11,029 nucleotides of DNA, from assembly GCA_964292495.1 (NCBI GenBank), contig CAXYVX010000027.1, positions 1 to 11,029 on the forward strand. The letters are read 5' to 3'. Under the pieces are notes generated by a model. It worked only from the letters and a program-made list of their open reading frames with translations. It did no database searches and was not told the origin of the DNA. Within the stretch, counting starts at the first letter, position 1. Every line of letters starts with the position of its first letter. Positions 1 to 6,090 of the stretch are shown piece after piece. The position numbers and the translations under genes were made by a program. Source of the stretch: CAXYVX01 sp964292495. GTDB lineage: Bacteria; Patescibacteriota; Saccharimonadia; Saccharimonadales; Saccharimonadaceae.

Positions 1-1384
1 CGCGAATTTTTGCGACCGGAACTTTGTCAAACGCGCCAGAACTGACTGCAACCACGGAAACAACTTGCTCCCAAATTCCCATCGGCGAATATTGTGGCTG
101 TTTTAAAAGTTCGGTCAAGCGCTGTCCGCGGTCAAGTTTTTCCTTGGTGGACGTATCAAGATCGCTGCCAAACTGCGCGAAAGATGCAAGTTCGCGAAAC
201 TGCGCCAGAGAAAGTCGGAGATTTCCGGAAACAGATTTGACCGATTTAGACTGAGCGGAACCGCCCACGCGCGAAACCGACAAGCCGACATTCACCGCTG
301 GGCGAACGCCTTGGTTGAACAAATCGGTTTCCAGGAAAATCTGGCCATCTGTGATTGAAATCACGTTAGTTGGGATATACGCGGAAATGTCGCCAGCCTG
401 CGTCTCAATAATCGGCAGGGAAGTTAGCGAACCGCCTCCAAGATCGTCGGAAAGTTTTGCGGAGCGTTCCAAAAGTCGCGAATGAAGGTAAAAAACATCG
501 CCTGGATAAGCTTCGCGTCCTGGCGGCCGGCGCAAAAGCAACGACATTTGGCGATAAGCGTTGGCATGTTTGGTCAAATCATCGTAAATTATCAGCGCGT
601 GCTCGCTGTTATCGCGAAAATATTCACCCATCGCGGTGCCAGCATATGGGGCGAGATAAAGCAGGGAAGCTGGGTCCGCCGGGCTTGTTGCCACGACAAT
701 CGTCTGGTCCATGACGCCTTCTTCTTTCAGCTTTTCAACAAGGCGAGCGATTTTGCTGAGCTTTTGCCCAATCGCGACATAAATGTTCACAACGCCCGTG
801 TTTTGCCGCGCCTGATTGATCATCGTGTCCAGAGTGATCGCGGTTTTTCCAGTTTGTCGGTCGCCAATGATCAATTCGCGCTGTCCGCGACCAATCGGCA
901 CCATTGTGTCAATTGACATGATTCCGGTCATCAGCGGTTCATTGACGCTTTTTCGCCCCATAACGCCAATCGCTGGGCGCTCAATTTTTCCGCGAAGTTC
1001 AGTTTTGATCGCGCCAAGTCCGTCCATCGGCTCGCCAAGCGGGCTAACCACGCGTCCCAAAAGTTCCGGCCCAACCGGCACAGAAACAACTTCTCCAGTC
1101 AGTTTGACTTTCGCGCCTGCAGCGACCTTGTTCTCATCGCCGAGCAAAACCGCGCCGATTTCGTCCTCCATCAAGTTCAATGCAAAAGCTTTCGCGACGC
1201 CGCCGTCATTCGTTTCAATTTCGAGAATTTCTGCAGATCCAGCTTCGCGAAGGCCATGAACCCATGCAACGCCGTCGCCGACACGCACAACAATTCCCGC
1301 GCGCTCCAAACCCTCGGACAAATCCAAGTTTTCAATCGCTTCACGCAATTCTCGCGAAAGCTCTTTTACGGACAGCTCAGCCAT
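1..1384 (-). CDS. atpA: F1 ATP synthase alpha subunit, 3' end cut by window edge
   Basis: Non-catalytic nucleotide-binding subunit of the F1 head; with beta it forms the alpha3beta3 ring on the cytoplasmic side of the membrane. Reading leftwards from the ATG at 1384 gives 461 codons without a stop before the edge. Visible landmarks are the Walker A motif GDRQTGKT (residues 174-181), the ALIIYDD strand around 263-269, the GREAYPGDVFYLHSRLLER segment around 289-307, and VSRVGGSAQ with the arginine finger at about R372. Against E. coli alpha from memory, about 50 C-terminal residues lie outside the window. The start is set by a one-base overlap with the upstream stop (TAATG) and a Shine-Dalgarno GAGGGAG at 1392-1398, which points to translational coupling. 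atpG, atpD and atpC would be expected to the left. The family assignment is certain. Confidence 0.98.
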   Translation of the reverse strand, partial: MAELSVKELSRELREAIENLDLSEGLERAGIVVRVGDGVAWVHGLREAGSAEILEIETNDGGVAKAFALNLMEDEIGAVLLGDENKVAAGAKVKLTGEVVSVPVGPELLGRVVSPLGEPMDGLGAIKTELRGKIERPAIGVMGRKSVNEPLMTGIMSIDTMVPIGRGQRELIIGDRQTGKTAITLDTMINQARQNTGVVNIYVAIGQKLSKIARLVEKLKEEGVMDQTIVVATSPADPASLLYLAPYAGTAMGEYFRDNSEHALIIYDDLTKHANAYRQMSLLLRRPPGREAYPGDVFYLHSRLLERSAKLSDDLGGGSLTSLPIIETQAGDISAYIPTNVISITDGQIFLETDLFNQGVRPAVNVGLSVSRVGGSAQSKSVKSVSGNLRLSLAQFRELASFAQFGSDLDTSTKEKLDRGQRLTELLKQPQYSPMGIWEQVVSVVAVSSGAFDKVPVAKIR

Positions 1385-1752
1385 TATTTATCTCCCTCGT
1401 TTTTCAGAATTTCGCGGAATTTCGCGAACGGTTTTCCGTAAACTTCGCGGTCAACAATCCAGGCCGCAATCACACCAGGAACCAATCCAAGAATTCGCGA
1501 AATCCAAAACACGACATTCTGATCAATTTGGCCGTCAATCTGAAAATATGCCATAAATCCGCGAATCACAAGATTCACCAGGCCTACAACAATCCAAAGT
1601 CCCCAAAAAATCGTCAACAAAAACACAGCGATCGCCAATAAAATTCGCAAAGTCCAAGCGAGCGGCAAAGGCTGCGCGAGCACCGGATATTTTCGCGTCA
1701 AAGTTTCGCGAGTTTCAACTTTTTTCTCATTCTTATTCTTAATTTCAGCCAT
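1384..1752 (-). CDS. Unknown two-helix membrane protein inside the atp operon
   Basis: A 122-aa protein I do not recognise, lying between atpH and atpA, where canonical bacterial atp operons have no gene. It has a charged lysine-rich N-terminus (1-21), a long hydrophobic stretch (about 32-63, possibly one long helix or a tight hairpin), a second hydrophobic helix (about 79-100), and a short charged C-terminal tail. It has one of the strongest Shine-Dalgarno sequences in the window (AGGAGG at 1757-1762, four bases before ATG), and its stop overlaps the atpA start by one base, so it is clearly translated as part of the operon. By position it could be an assembly factor, an accessory Fo subunit or a regulator, but no motif supports a choice. 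It does not look like a duplicate of the AtpZ-like gene at the operon head, although both are small two-helix proteins. Confidence 0.85.
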   Translation of the reverse strand: MAEIKNKNEKKVETRETLTRKYPVLAQPLPLAWTLRILLAIAVFLLTIFWGLWIVVGLVNLVIRGFMAYFQIDGQIDQNVVFWISRILGLVPGVIAAWIVDREVYGKPFAKFREILKNEGDK

Positions 1753-1781
1753 ATTTCCTCCTTTCGCGAATCCGCGATTAA
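1753..1781 (-). promoter_or_regulatory. Strong Shine-Dalgarno site in the atpH-to-unknown-gene gap
   Basis: This 29-base gap holds a perfect AGGAGG (1757-1762) four bases before the ATG of the unknown membrane protein and, just upstream, one copy of the TTCGCGAA palindrome. The Shine-Dalgarno fixes the start of the downstream gene. Confidence 0.75.
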
Positions 1782-2174
1782 TTATATTCGTTTCAATTCT
1801 TCAAGTTTTTTCAAAACACTTGCGTTCATTTCCGAGCGTGGCGTCCTGACAATATATCCGCCAAGCAAACTTTCGTCGACCGCCGGAACGATTTGCACAG
1901 ATTTCACTCCGCGCGTTTTTGCGAGTTTTCGCGAAATCGCGTCAATTGTTTCCGGCGAAAGTGGATGCGCGCTTGTGATTTCCGCGCTCAAAATCCCGTG
2001 GCGATATTCAAGTTCGCTCTCAATGTCGCGTAGAAGCAGCTGCCATTGGCGCGTTTCGCCGGTTTCGTGCAGATACGCCGCCACAACTTTCGCAATCCGT
2101 TTTGGCGATTCGCCATTCGCGAATTGGTCAGCGACAAATCTCGCAAGCCGCCGGTGAGAAAAACTTCCAGCCAC
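1782..2174 (-). CDS. atpH: ATP synthase delta subunit (OSCP), shortened N-terminal domain
   Basis: Peripheral-stalk subunit that links the top of F1 to the b subunits. The C-terminal hallmark is present: DESLLGGYIV at about residues 100-109, followed by a final helix ASVLKKLEELKRI. It is only 130 aa, against about 175-180 in most bacteria. The missing length is in the N-terminal helical bundle that binds the tip of alpha, of which only about 65 residues remain. The start is GTG at 2174, overlapping the atpF stop by one base (TAGTG), with GGAG at 2185-2188 ten bases upstream. No in-frame upstream extension is possible without invading atpF, and no obvious frameshift is seen, so the short form looks genuine. 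Its neighbours on both sides support the identity. Confidence 0.92.
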   Translation of the reverse strand: MAGSFSHRRLARFVADQFANGESPKRIAKVVAAYLHETGETRQWQLLLRDIESELEYRHGILSAEITSAHPLSPETIDAISRKLAKTRGVKSVQIVPAVDESLLGGYIVRTPRSEMNASVLKKLEELKRI

Positions 2175-2698
2175 TATTTTTTCGCTCCTTTTTTCGCGGA
2201 AGAAGATTTTTCACCAACACTTTCGCGAATCAATTCTTGATCTTTTTTACTGTCAACTTTTTCGCGAATGATTTTTTCCGTCGCCATTCCAACGAGCTCA
2301 ACAGTTTCGTCGCGCAAAGTTTTTCGCGCGCTTTCAATGTCTTCCGCAAGCTGTTTCCGCGCAGAACTGACGATGAAATCCGCGCGTTTCTGCGCTTCTT
2401 TTTCTCCGTCAATCAGAATTTGCTCATTCTGCTTGCGCGCCGCGTCCAAAATATCGCTGGCTTGCTCGGAAGCTTCGGTTAGCTTTTGCTCAATTCCGGC
2501 GTCCATCAAAGCCGCGCGATCATTGGCTTTTTTCGCGTTTTTCACCGAATCTTCAATCAGCTTTTCGCGGCGGTCAAGCATCGCGAGAATCGGCGGGTAA
2601 ACCCATTTCGCGAGAATGAAAACCAAAATCGCAAACGCCAGCAACTGCAAAATCATGTCTTGCCAGTTGATACCTAAATTTGATAACAATTTATCCAT
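2174..2698 (-). CDS. atpF: ATP synthase b subunit
   Basis: Membrane-anchored stator stalk of the Fo sector. The 174-aa protein has a single N-terminal transmembrane helix (about 14-34), then the YPPI turn (34-37) and LDRREKLIEDSV, the usual entry into the long charged right-handed coiled coil that reaches up to delta on F1. The length is near the family norm (about 156-175). The C-terminal tail (about 163-174) is Ser/Lys-rich and probably disordered, extending past the usual end. No clear Shine-Dalgarno precedes the ATG at 2698. The stop TAG shares its last base with the atpH GTG start. Confidence 0.96.
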   Translation of the reverse strand: MDKLLSNLGINWQDMILQLLAFAILVFILAKWVYPPILAMLDRREKLIEDSVKNAKKANDRAALMDAGIEQKLTEASEQASDILDAARKQNEQILIDGEKEAQKRADFIVSSARKQLAEDIESARKTLRDETVELVGMATEKIIREKVDSKKDQELIRESVGEKSSSAKKGAKK

Positions 2699-2743
2699 TA
2701 CAAAAATCCATTTTCGCGAAACTCAGTGAATTTCGCGAATAAA
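2699..2743. repeat. atpE-atpF gap carrying two TTCGCGAA palindromes
   Basis: Two perfect TTCGCGAA palindromes (2713-2720 and 2732-2739) lie 19 bp apart within this 45-bp spacer. There is no terminator-like T-run, so the gap is transcribed with the operon. The two copies could pair with each other in RNA as a small stem, which might affect c versus b expression (inference). Confidence 0.6.
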
Positions 2744-2956
2744 TTACATAACTTTCGACAAAATTGCTGCGATCAAACCAATGATTCCGAGCGCGTCAAT
2801 AAACGAAATCCCGACGATCATCATGGTTTGAAGCTGGTTGATTTTCTCCGGGTTTCGTCCCGCTGCGTTCAGCGCCGATGCGCCAACCAAAGCCGCTCCA
2901 ATTGTTGCTCCCAGAGCTGGAATTGCGTATGCCATTGCGAATGCTAAATTATTCAT
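2744..2956 (-). CDS. atpE: ATP synthase c subunit (proteolipid ring)
   Basis: Forms the rotating proteolipid ring of Fo. The 70-aa sequence has the expected hairpin: helix 1 is rich in small residues (G16, G20, G25 with many alanines), a polar loop carries R34-N35-P36-E37, and helix 2 carries the ion-binding carboxylate D54 in GISFIDALGIIGLI. Aspartate at this site, and the absence of the Gln and Glu-Ser/Thr ligands of sodium-type rings, point to proton coupling (family knowledge applied by eye). The start has a Shine-Dalgarno-like GAAAGG at 2965-2970, eight bases upstream. No TCGCGA copy occurs inside this gene, while the gaps on both sides hold two each. Confidence 0.97.
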   Translation of the reverse strand: MNNLAFAMAYAIPALGATIGAALVGASALNAAGRNPEKINQLQTMMIVGISFIDALGIIGLIAAILSKVM

Positions 2957-2971
2957 TTTTTTTACCTTTCT

Positions 2972-2987
2972 TTCGCGAATTCGCGAA
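2972..2987. repeat. Tandem double palindrome in the atpB-atpE gap
   Basis: Two TTCGCGAA palindromes abut directly to make a perfect 16-bp palindrome just upstream of the atpE Shine-Dalgarno. It is the densest cluster of this element in the window. As RNA it could fold only as a very short hairpin, so a DNA-level role is at least as likely. Confidence 0.8.
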
Positions 2988-3003
2988 AATTATTATCTAT
3001 AAA

Positions 3004-3915
3004 CTAACTTACCACATCCACCCGGTCTTCGCGAACAACGTCCGCAACTTTATCGGAAGAGTGATCTGTGTGTTGAATTGCGAGCCCAATGAACGTGCTC
3101 GCGAGCATGAAGAAAATATATGCCTGAATGCCGCCGATGAACAATTCAAATATATAAAGGAATGGCAGAATTACAAAGCTGGCGTTTTTCGCCAAATATG
3201 CCGCGACGATCAGCAAAATTTCACCAGCCACGCAGTTTCCAAAAAGCCGGAAACTCAGCGCGAGCATTCGCGAAAATTCGCCAACCAATTCCAGAATTCC
3301 GCCGAACGAGCCGATTGGATCGCGAAAAGGGTTGATGAAATATCGCCGCAAATTTCCGCGAAAACCAATCGCCGAAACCGCGTAAACTTGAACCATGAAA
3401 ATCGTGAGAATCGCCAACATGAATGTGAAATTCAGATCGGCTGCGCCTCCGCGAAACAGGGGAACGTGGTGAAATGTGATGACTTCGCCGACAAATGGCA
3501 AAATCCCGAAATAATAATTGAAAATCACGAAGAAAAAAATGCTGATCGTAAACGGCGCAACTTTTTTCGCGATGCGCGGATTCGGGACAACTTGTTTGAC
3601 GGTCGCGTAAAGGCCTTCAATCGCCCAAGTTGCGAGCCGCGTGAAAAAGCCGGTTTTCGCGAAAACTTCTTCGTCTGTTTTGAGCTCGCGAGAAAACTTG
3701 CTGTCAACGCGTTTGATTGTGCCCAACTCTTCGTTTTCCGGGCGAGTTGAAGCCCATTCTTTATAGATTTTGTCCGAGCGTTTCGCAACTTTTTTCCCGG
3801 CGTAAACCAAAAAAATCGTCGCTGCGATGAACGCTATTACCGAGAGAAGTATTGAATTTGTGATGGGAAAACCCCATGCCGTAAACAACGTTTCCGGCGC
3901 AACTGAAATGTTCAT
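3004..3915 (-). CDS. atpB: ATP synthase a subunit
   Basis: Stator proton channel of Fo. The 303-aa protein carries the family signatures: ADLNFTF (about 159-165), SFRLFGNCVAGEI with the essential arginine at R223 (equivalent of E. coli R210), and FELFIGGIQAYIF with Q264 matching E. coli Q252. It has about five or six hydrophobic helices. It is somewhat longer than the usual 240-270 aa because of a charged, hydrophilic loop at about residues 41-88 between the first helix and the amphipathic segment leading to the core. The start ATG at 3915 is three bases after the upstream stop. The nearest purine-rich site (AAAGGA at 3932-3937) is rather far, so translation is probably coupled to the preceding gene. 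Confidence 0.97.
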   Translation of the reverse strand: MNISVAPETLFTAWGFPITNSILLSVIAFIAATIFLVYAGKKVAKRSDKIYKEWASTRPENEELGTIKRVDSKFSRELKTDEEVFAKTGFFTRLATWAIEGLYATVKQVVPNPRIAKKVAPFTISIFFFVIFNYYFGILPFVGEVITFHHVPLFRGGAADLNFTFMLAILTIFMVQVYAVSAIGFRGNLRRYFINPFRDPIGSFGGILELVGEFSRMLALSFRLFGNCVAGEILLIVAAYLAKNASFVILPFLYIFELFIGGIQAYIFFMLASTFIGLAIQHTDHSSDKVADVVREDRVDVVS

Positions 3916-3918
3916 TTT

Positions 3919-4272
3919 TTATCGCCCGTTTTCCTTTGAGCCAGTTGTTGTTTTTCGCGAATTTTTTGACTTTTTCGCGCGCTGTTTGTCAAATTCCTCG
4001 GTTTCAAAAACGGCTTTCGTCAAATTCGTGTCCAAACCTTTGACTTGAAGGTAAATCAGAAACGCGGCAACCGCAAATCCTATAAAAGTCCCGATGATCG
4101 CGAAACTGGCCGTGGTTCCTCTGAGAGCGTCAACCGCAAGCCCAGCTAAAAACAGCCCAAATACTGGGATGAATATTCTTAATGTCGCGCTGATGGCTGC
4201 AACAACCAGTTTTCGCGAAATTTGCGAGTCGCTATTTTCTTTTTTTGAACTTTTTTCCCTCTCAGATTTCAT
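3919..4272 (-). CDS. AtpZ/AtpI-like small membrane protein, first gene of atp operon
   Basis: A 117-aa protein with a charged N-terminus (1-21), transmembrane helix 1 (about 24-47), D48 at its end, helix 2 (about 56-76), and a very basic C-terminal tail (about 95-117). The pattern G-x3-G-x3-D-x3-G-T/T then I-I-G-x3-G-F matches the AtpZ-type 'F0F1 ATPase gene 1' family, members of which sit ahead of atpB and have been linked to c-ring assembly or divalent-cation transport. Two helices fit AtpZ better than four-helix AtpI. A promoter lies so close to the ATG at 4272 that the mRNA is probably leaderless. Identity rests on position plus helix pattern, so the name is kept general. Confidence 0.78.
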   Translation of the reverse strand: MKSEREKSSKKENSDSQISRKLVVAAISATLRIFIPVFGLFLAGLAVDALRGTTASFAIIGTFIGFAVAAFLIYLQVKGLDTNLTKAVFETEEFDKQRAKKSKNSRKTTTGSKENGR

Positions 4273-4281
4273 GATGTTTTT

Positions 4282-4311
4282 AGCTTAACAGACAACCTAG
4301 TGGTCCGTCAA
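4282..4311 (-). promoter_or_regulatory. Promoter of the atp operon
   Basis: Reading leftwards, TTGACG (4306-4311, five of six matches to the -35 consensus) is followed after 18 bases by TAAGCT (4282-4287), a weak -10. The -10 ends nine bases before the atpZ-like ATG, so the transcript would begin at or within a few bases of the start codon. No Shine-Dalgarno is present. It lies back to back with the tRNA-Leu promoter. Confidence 0.55.
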
Positions 4312-4313
4312 GG

Positions 4314-4343
4314 CTTTTCGCGAAAAAAAATTTGTGATATAAT
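4314..4343 (+). promoter_or_regulatory. Promoter of tRNA-Leu with extended -10
   Basis: TATAAT at 4338-4343 is a perfect -10, preceded by TG at 4335-4336 (extended -10). The -35 position is occupied by TTTTCG, part of a TTTTCGCGAA palindrome, a poor match to TTGACA. Initiation near 4350 would give a short 5' leader before the tRNA at 4359. The layout closely matches the sortase promoter. Confidence 0.75.
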
Positions 4344-4358
4344 CCTGGCAACAGATGT

Positions 4359-4444
4359 GCGCGAGTGGCGGAATGGTAGACGCGATAGACTCAAAATCTG
4401 TTATCCATTAGGATGTGCGGGTTCAAGTCCCGCCTCGCGTACCA
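4359..4444 (+). tRNA. tRNA-Leu, anticodon CAA
   Basis: A class II tRNA that folds by hand: acceptor stem GCGCGAG (4359-4365) with CTCGCGT (4434-4440; G1 pairs with U72), D stem GCG/CGC (4368-4370 with 4381-4383), anticodon stem 4385-4389 with 4397-4401 around loop CTCAAAA giving anticodon CAA (4392-4394), a long variable arm ATCC/GGAT (4403-4406 with 4411-4414), and T arm GCGGG/CCCGC around TTCAAGT. A73 and CCA (4442-4444) are encoded. The long variable arm, A73 and anticodon CAA identify leucine, decoding UUG. Confidence 0.96.
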
Positions 4445-4453
4445 GATGTTATA

Positions 4454-4479
4454 GCCCCCGAAAGGGGGCATTTTTGTTT
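4454..4479 (+). terminator. Rho-independent terminator of tRNA-Leu
   Basis: A perfect six-base-pair GC stem GCCCCC/GGGGGC closed by the stable tetraloop GAAA, followed by TTTTTGTTT. It lies ten bases after the tRNA CCA end and separates the tRNA from the sortase transcription unit. Confidence 0.93.
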
Positions 4480-4481
4480 CG

Positions 4482-4511
4482 CTTTTCGCGAACGCTTTTT
4501 TGTGATAAAAT
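4482..4511 (+). promoter_or_regulatory. Promoter of the sortase gene
   Basis: TAAAAT (4506-4511) serves as the -10, with TTTTCGCGAA over the -35 region (4483-4492). It ends ten bases before the ATG at 4522, leaving an expected leader of only about 3-4 bases and no Shine-Dalgarno. Spacing and sequence parallel the tRNA-Leu promoter 168 bp upstream. Confidence 0.65.
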
Positions 4512-4521
4512 CATTAGCAAT

Positions 4522-6039
4522 ATGGCAGACGAGAAGCCTCGTAAATATGTGGTGGGCGAGAAAAATTCAGCGGCGCCCGTTCTTCGCATTCCGCACAGGA
4601 GAAATGTCGAGTTCAAACCGACTATCCACCAAACTAACCATTCGCCGCAAAAAACTCAAGACACGCACATCTCAAAAAGCGACGGTTCGCTGAGCATTTC
4701 ACATGACGGCGGACATCGGTTGGCGGTGCGTCAAACAAGCAAAACTCCGCTCGCGAACAATCACAACGGCTCAGTTCATGCTCGGAATTTTTCCGCGAAC
4801 ATGCCGATCACTCCCGCAAAACAAGCGCCCGGCGCTCAACGCGGAGCCGCGAATGTCATCCGCCAGCAGATTTCACAAATTCCTGACCAAAACAAAAACT
4901 TGATTGAGCGCGAAAAATCGTTCATCCAGCAAAGACAACAAAACGGTGGCCAGCCAGTAAATTATTCCGCAGCGTCTTTCGCGAAAAATCGCGCCGAAAG
5001 CGAATCCAAAAAGCGCTATCACGCGGCGTGGAAAAATTATTATCAGACATATTATGAGCGATTTTATGCAGCGGAAATGCAAAAGCAAAAAGATGAAATT
5101 CTCCGAAACGAGGCCAAGGTTTTGCTCAATCAGAAAAAAGCTGCTCAGAAGGCGAACAACAAGCCGGAATTTTCGCGAAATTACCTCGGTGCGGCGGCTG
5201 GAAGCGCGATGGCGAAAATGCGGGACAGGGGCACGATTGAAGGCGAGGAAAATTCGCGAAACGCGGAGATGAATCAGCTGCGCTATGATATTTTGAGCCG
5301 CGTTAAACATCGTGCGAAAAAAGCGCGCAAAAGCCGTCATTTTTGGCCGGCGATTGTGGCTTTGGCGATGGTTGTTGCGATTGGTCTGGTTCAGTTTAAC
5401 GGTGTGATTTCGGCGCAAGTCGCGAACTTTGTTAGCCCGGGAAGTACAACGGGGAACGAAATCATCGTTGGCACCGGCTCAAACCAACCAGTCGGGCCGG
5501 ATCCGCAGATTGTCATACCGAAAATCAACGTTCAGGCGCCAGTGCAATATAACGTCAGCGACCTTTCAGAGGCTGGTTCACAAAAAGCTTTGGAAAACGG
5601 GCCGATTCATTACCCGATCGTTGGCGCAACAGCGTTCCCGGGACAGCTTGGAAACACCGTCGTTCTCGGGCATTCAAGCGCGGATTGGTTTGAACCAGGA
5701 AACTACAAATTTATTTTTGTTCAGCTCAACAGGCTCGGCGCCGGAGATTTGTTTTACCTTGACTACCAAGGCACGCGCTACACATATAGAATCACAAAAA
5801 CGCAAATCATCAGCCCGGACCAGCTCGGCGCGCTCAATCTCGGCACCGACAAACCATACGCGACGCTCATCACGTGCGACCCCGTCGGCACGGCGATCAA
5901 CCGACTTTTGGTCATCGGCGAGCAAATTTCACCTTCAGTGAGTTCAGACGAGCCAGTTCAAAGCCAAACAAACAACACGGCGAGCAATATCACCGGCAAA
6001 CCGCCAACTCTGTTTGAGAAAATATTTGGCGGAAAATAA
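4522..6039 (+). CDS. Membrane-anchored sortase with long cytoplasmic N-terminal region
   Basis: Cysteine transpeptidase of the sortase family, expected to cut sorting signals of surface proteins and join them to another protein or envelope component. The 505-aa protein has three parts: a hydrophilic low-complexity region (1-272) rich in Gln, Asn, Lys and Arg, including a Tyr/Lys-rich helix-prone segment near 165-215; one transmembrane helix (about 274-296); and the extracytoplasmic sortase barrel (about 325-480). The catalytic set is intact: H384 in LGHSS, C452 in TLITCDP, and R461 in NRLLVIGE. The TC-D-P-x-G-T context resembles class D/E-type enzymes, but the class is uncertain. Typical sortases are 200-300 aa; the excess is the cytoplasmic region. 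The start at 4522 is chosen because the reading frame upstream runs through the tRNA, and a -10 box lies ten bases before this ATG. No LPXTG-type substrate is encoded in the window. Confidence 0.93.
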   Translation: MADEKPRKYVVGEKNSAAPVLRIPHRRNVEFKPTIHQTNHSPQKTQDTHISKSDGSLSISHDGGHRLAVRQTSKTPLANNHNGSVHARNFSANMPITPAKQAPGAQRGAANVIRQQISQIPDQNKNLIEREKSFIQQRQQNGGQPVNYSAASFAKNRAESESKKRYHAAWKNYYQTYYERFYAAEMQKQKDEILRNEAKVLLNQKKAAQKANNKPEFSRNYLGAAAGSAMAKMRDRGTIEGEENSRNAEMNQLRYDILSRVKHRAKKARKSRHFWPAIVALAMVVAIGLVQFNGVISAQVANFVSPGSTTGNEIIVGTGSNQPVGPDPQIVIPKINVQAPVQYNVSDLSEAGSQKALENGPIHYPIVGATAFPGQLGNTVVLGHSSADWFEPGNYKFIFVQLNRLGAGDLFYLDYQGTRYTYRITKTQIISPDQLGALNLGTDKPYATLITCDPVGTAINRLLVIGEQISPSVSSDEPVQSQTNNTASNITGKPPTLFEKIFGGK

Positions 6040-6062
6040 AAACCCCGGAAATAATTACGGGG
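6036..6062 (-). terminator. Terminator of the PEGA-domain gene
   Basis: On the minus strand a hairpin CCCCG/CGGGG (6058-6062 with 6043-6047, ten-base loop) is followed by a T-rich run (complement of the A-run at 6038-6042 and beyond), overlapping the stop codon of the convergent sortase gene. There is no T-run on the plus-strand side, so it mainly serves the leftward gene. Confidence 0.75.
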
Positions 6063-6090
6063 AATTCGCGAATTCGCTCGAATAATAACT

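Noticed and set aside
2878..3750. Plus-strand open frame of 290 codons across the atpB region.
   Set aside because: It is antisense to atpB and part of atpE, whose signatures are unambiguous, and its predicted product has the charge-rich composition typical of shadow frames.
4300..4521. The sortase reading frame extends upstream through the tRNA-Leu to an ATG at 4300.
   Set aside because: It would translate a tRNA gene, its terminator and the sortase promoter. The ATG at 4522 has a -10 box in place and begins plausible protein sequence.
4359..4521. Alternative genetic code with TGA recoded as glycine, as in some CPR lineages.
   Set aside because: Genes at 7712 and 9254 end cleanly at TGA followed by promoter or terminator signals, and no conserved domain is interrupted by TGA.
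4873..5418. Minus-strand open frame of 181 codons inside the sortase gene.
   Set aside because: It is antisense to the sortase cytoplasmic region, with no promoter or Shine-Dalgarno seen. The open frame reflects codon composition of the sense gene.
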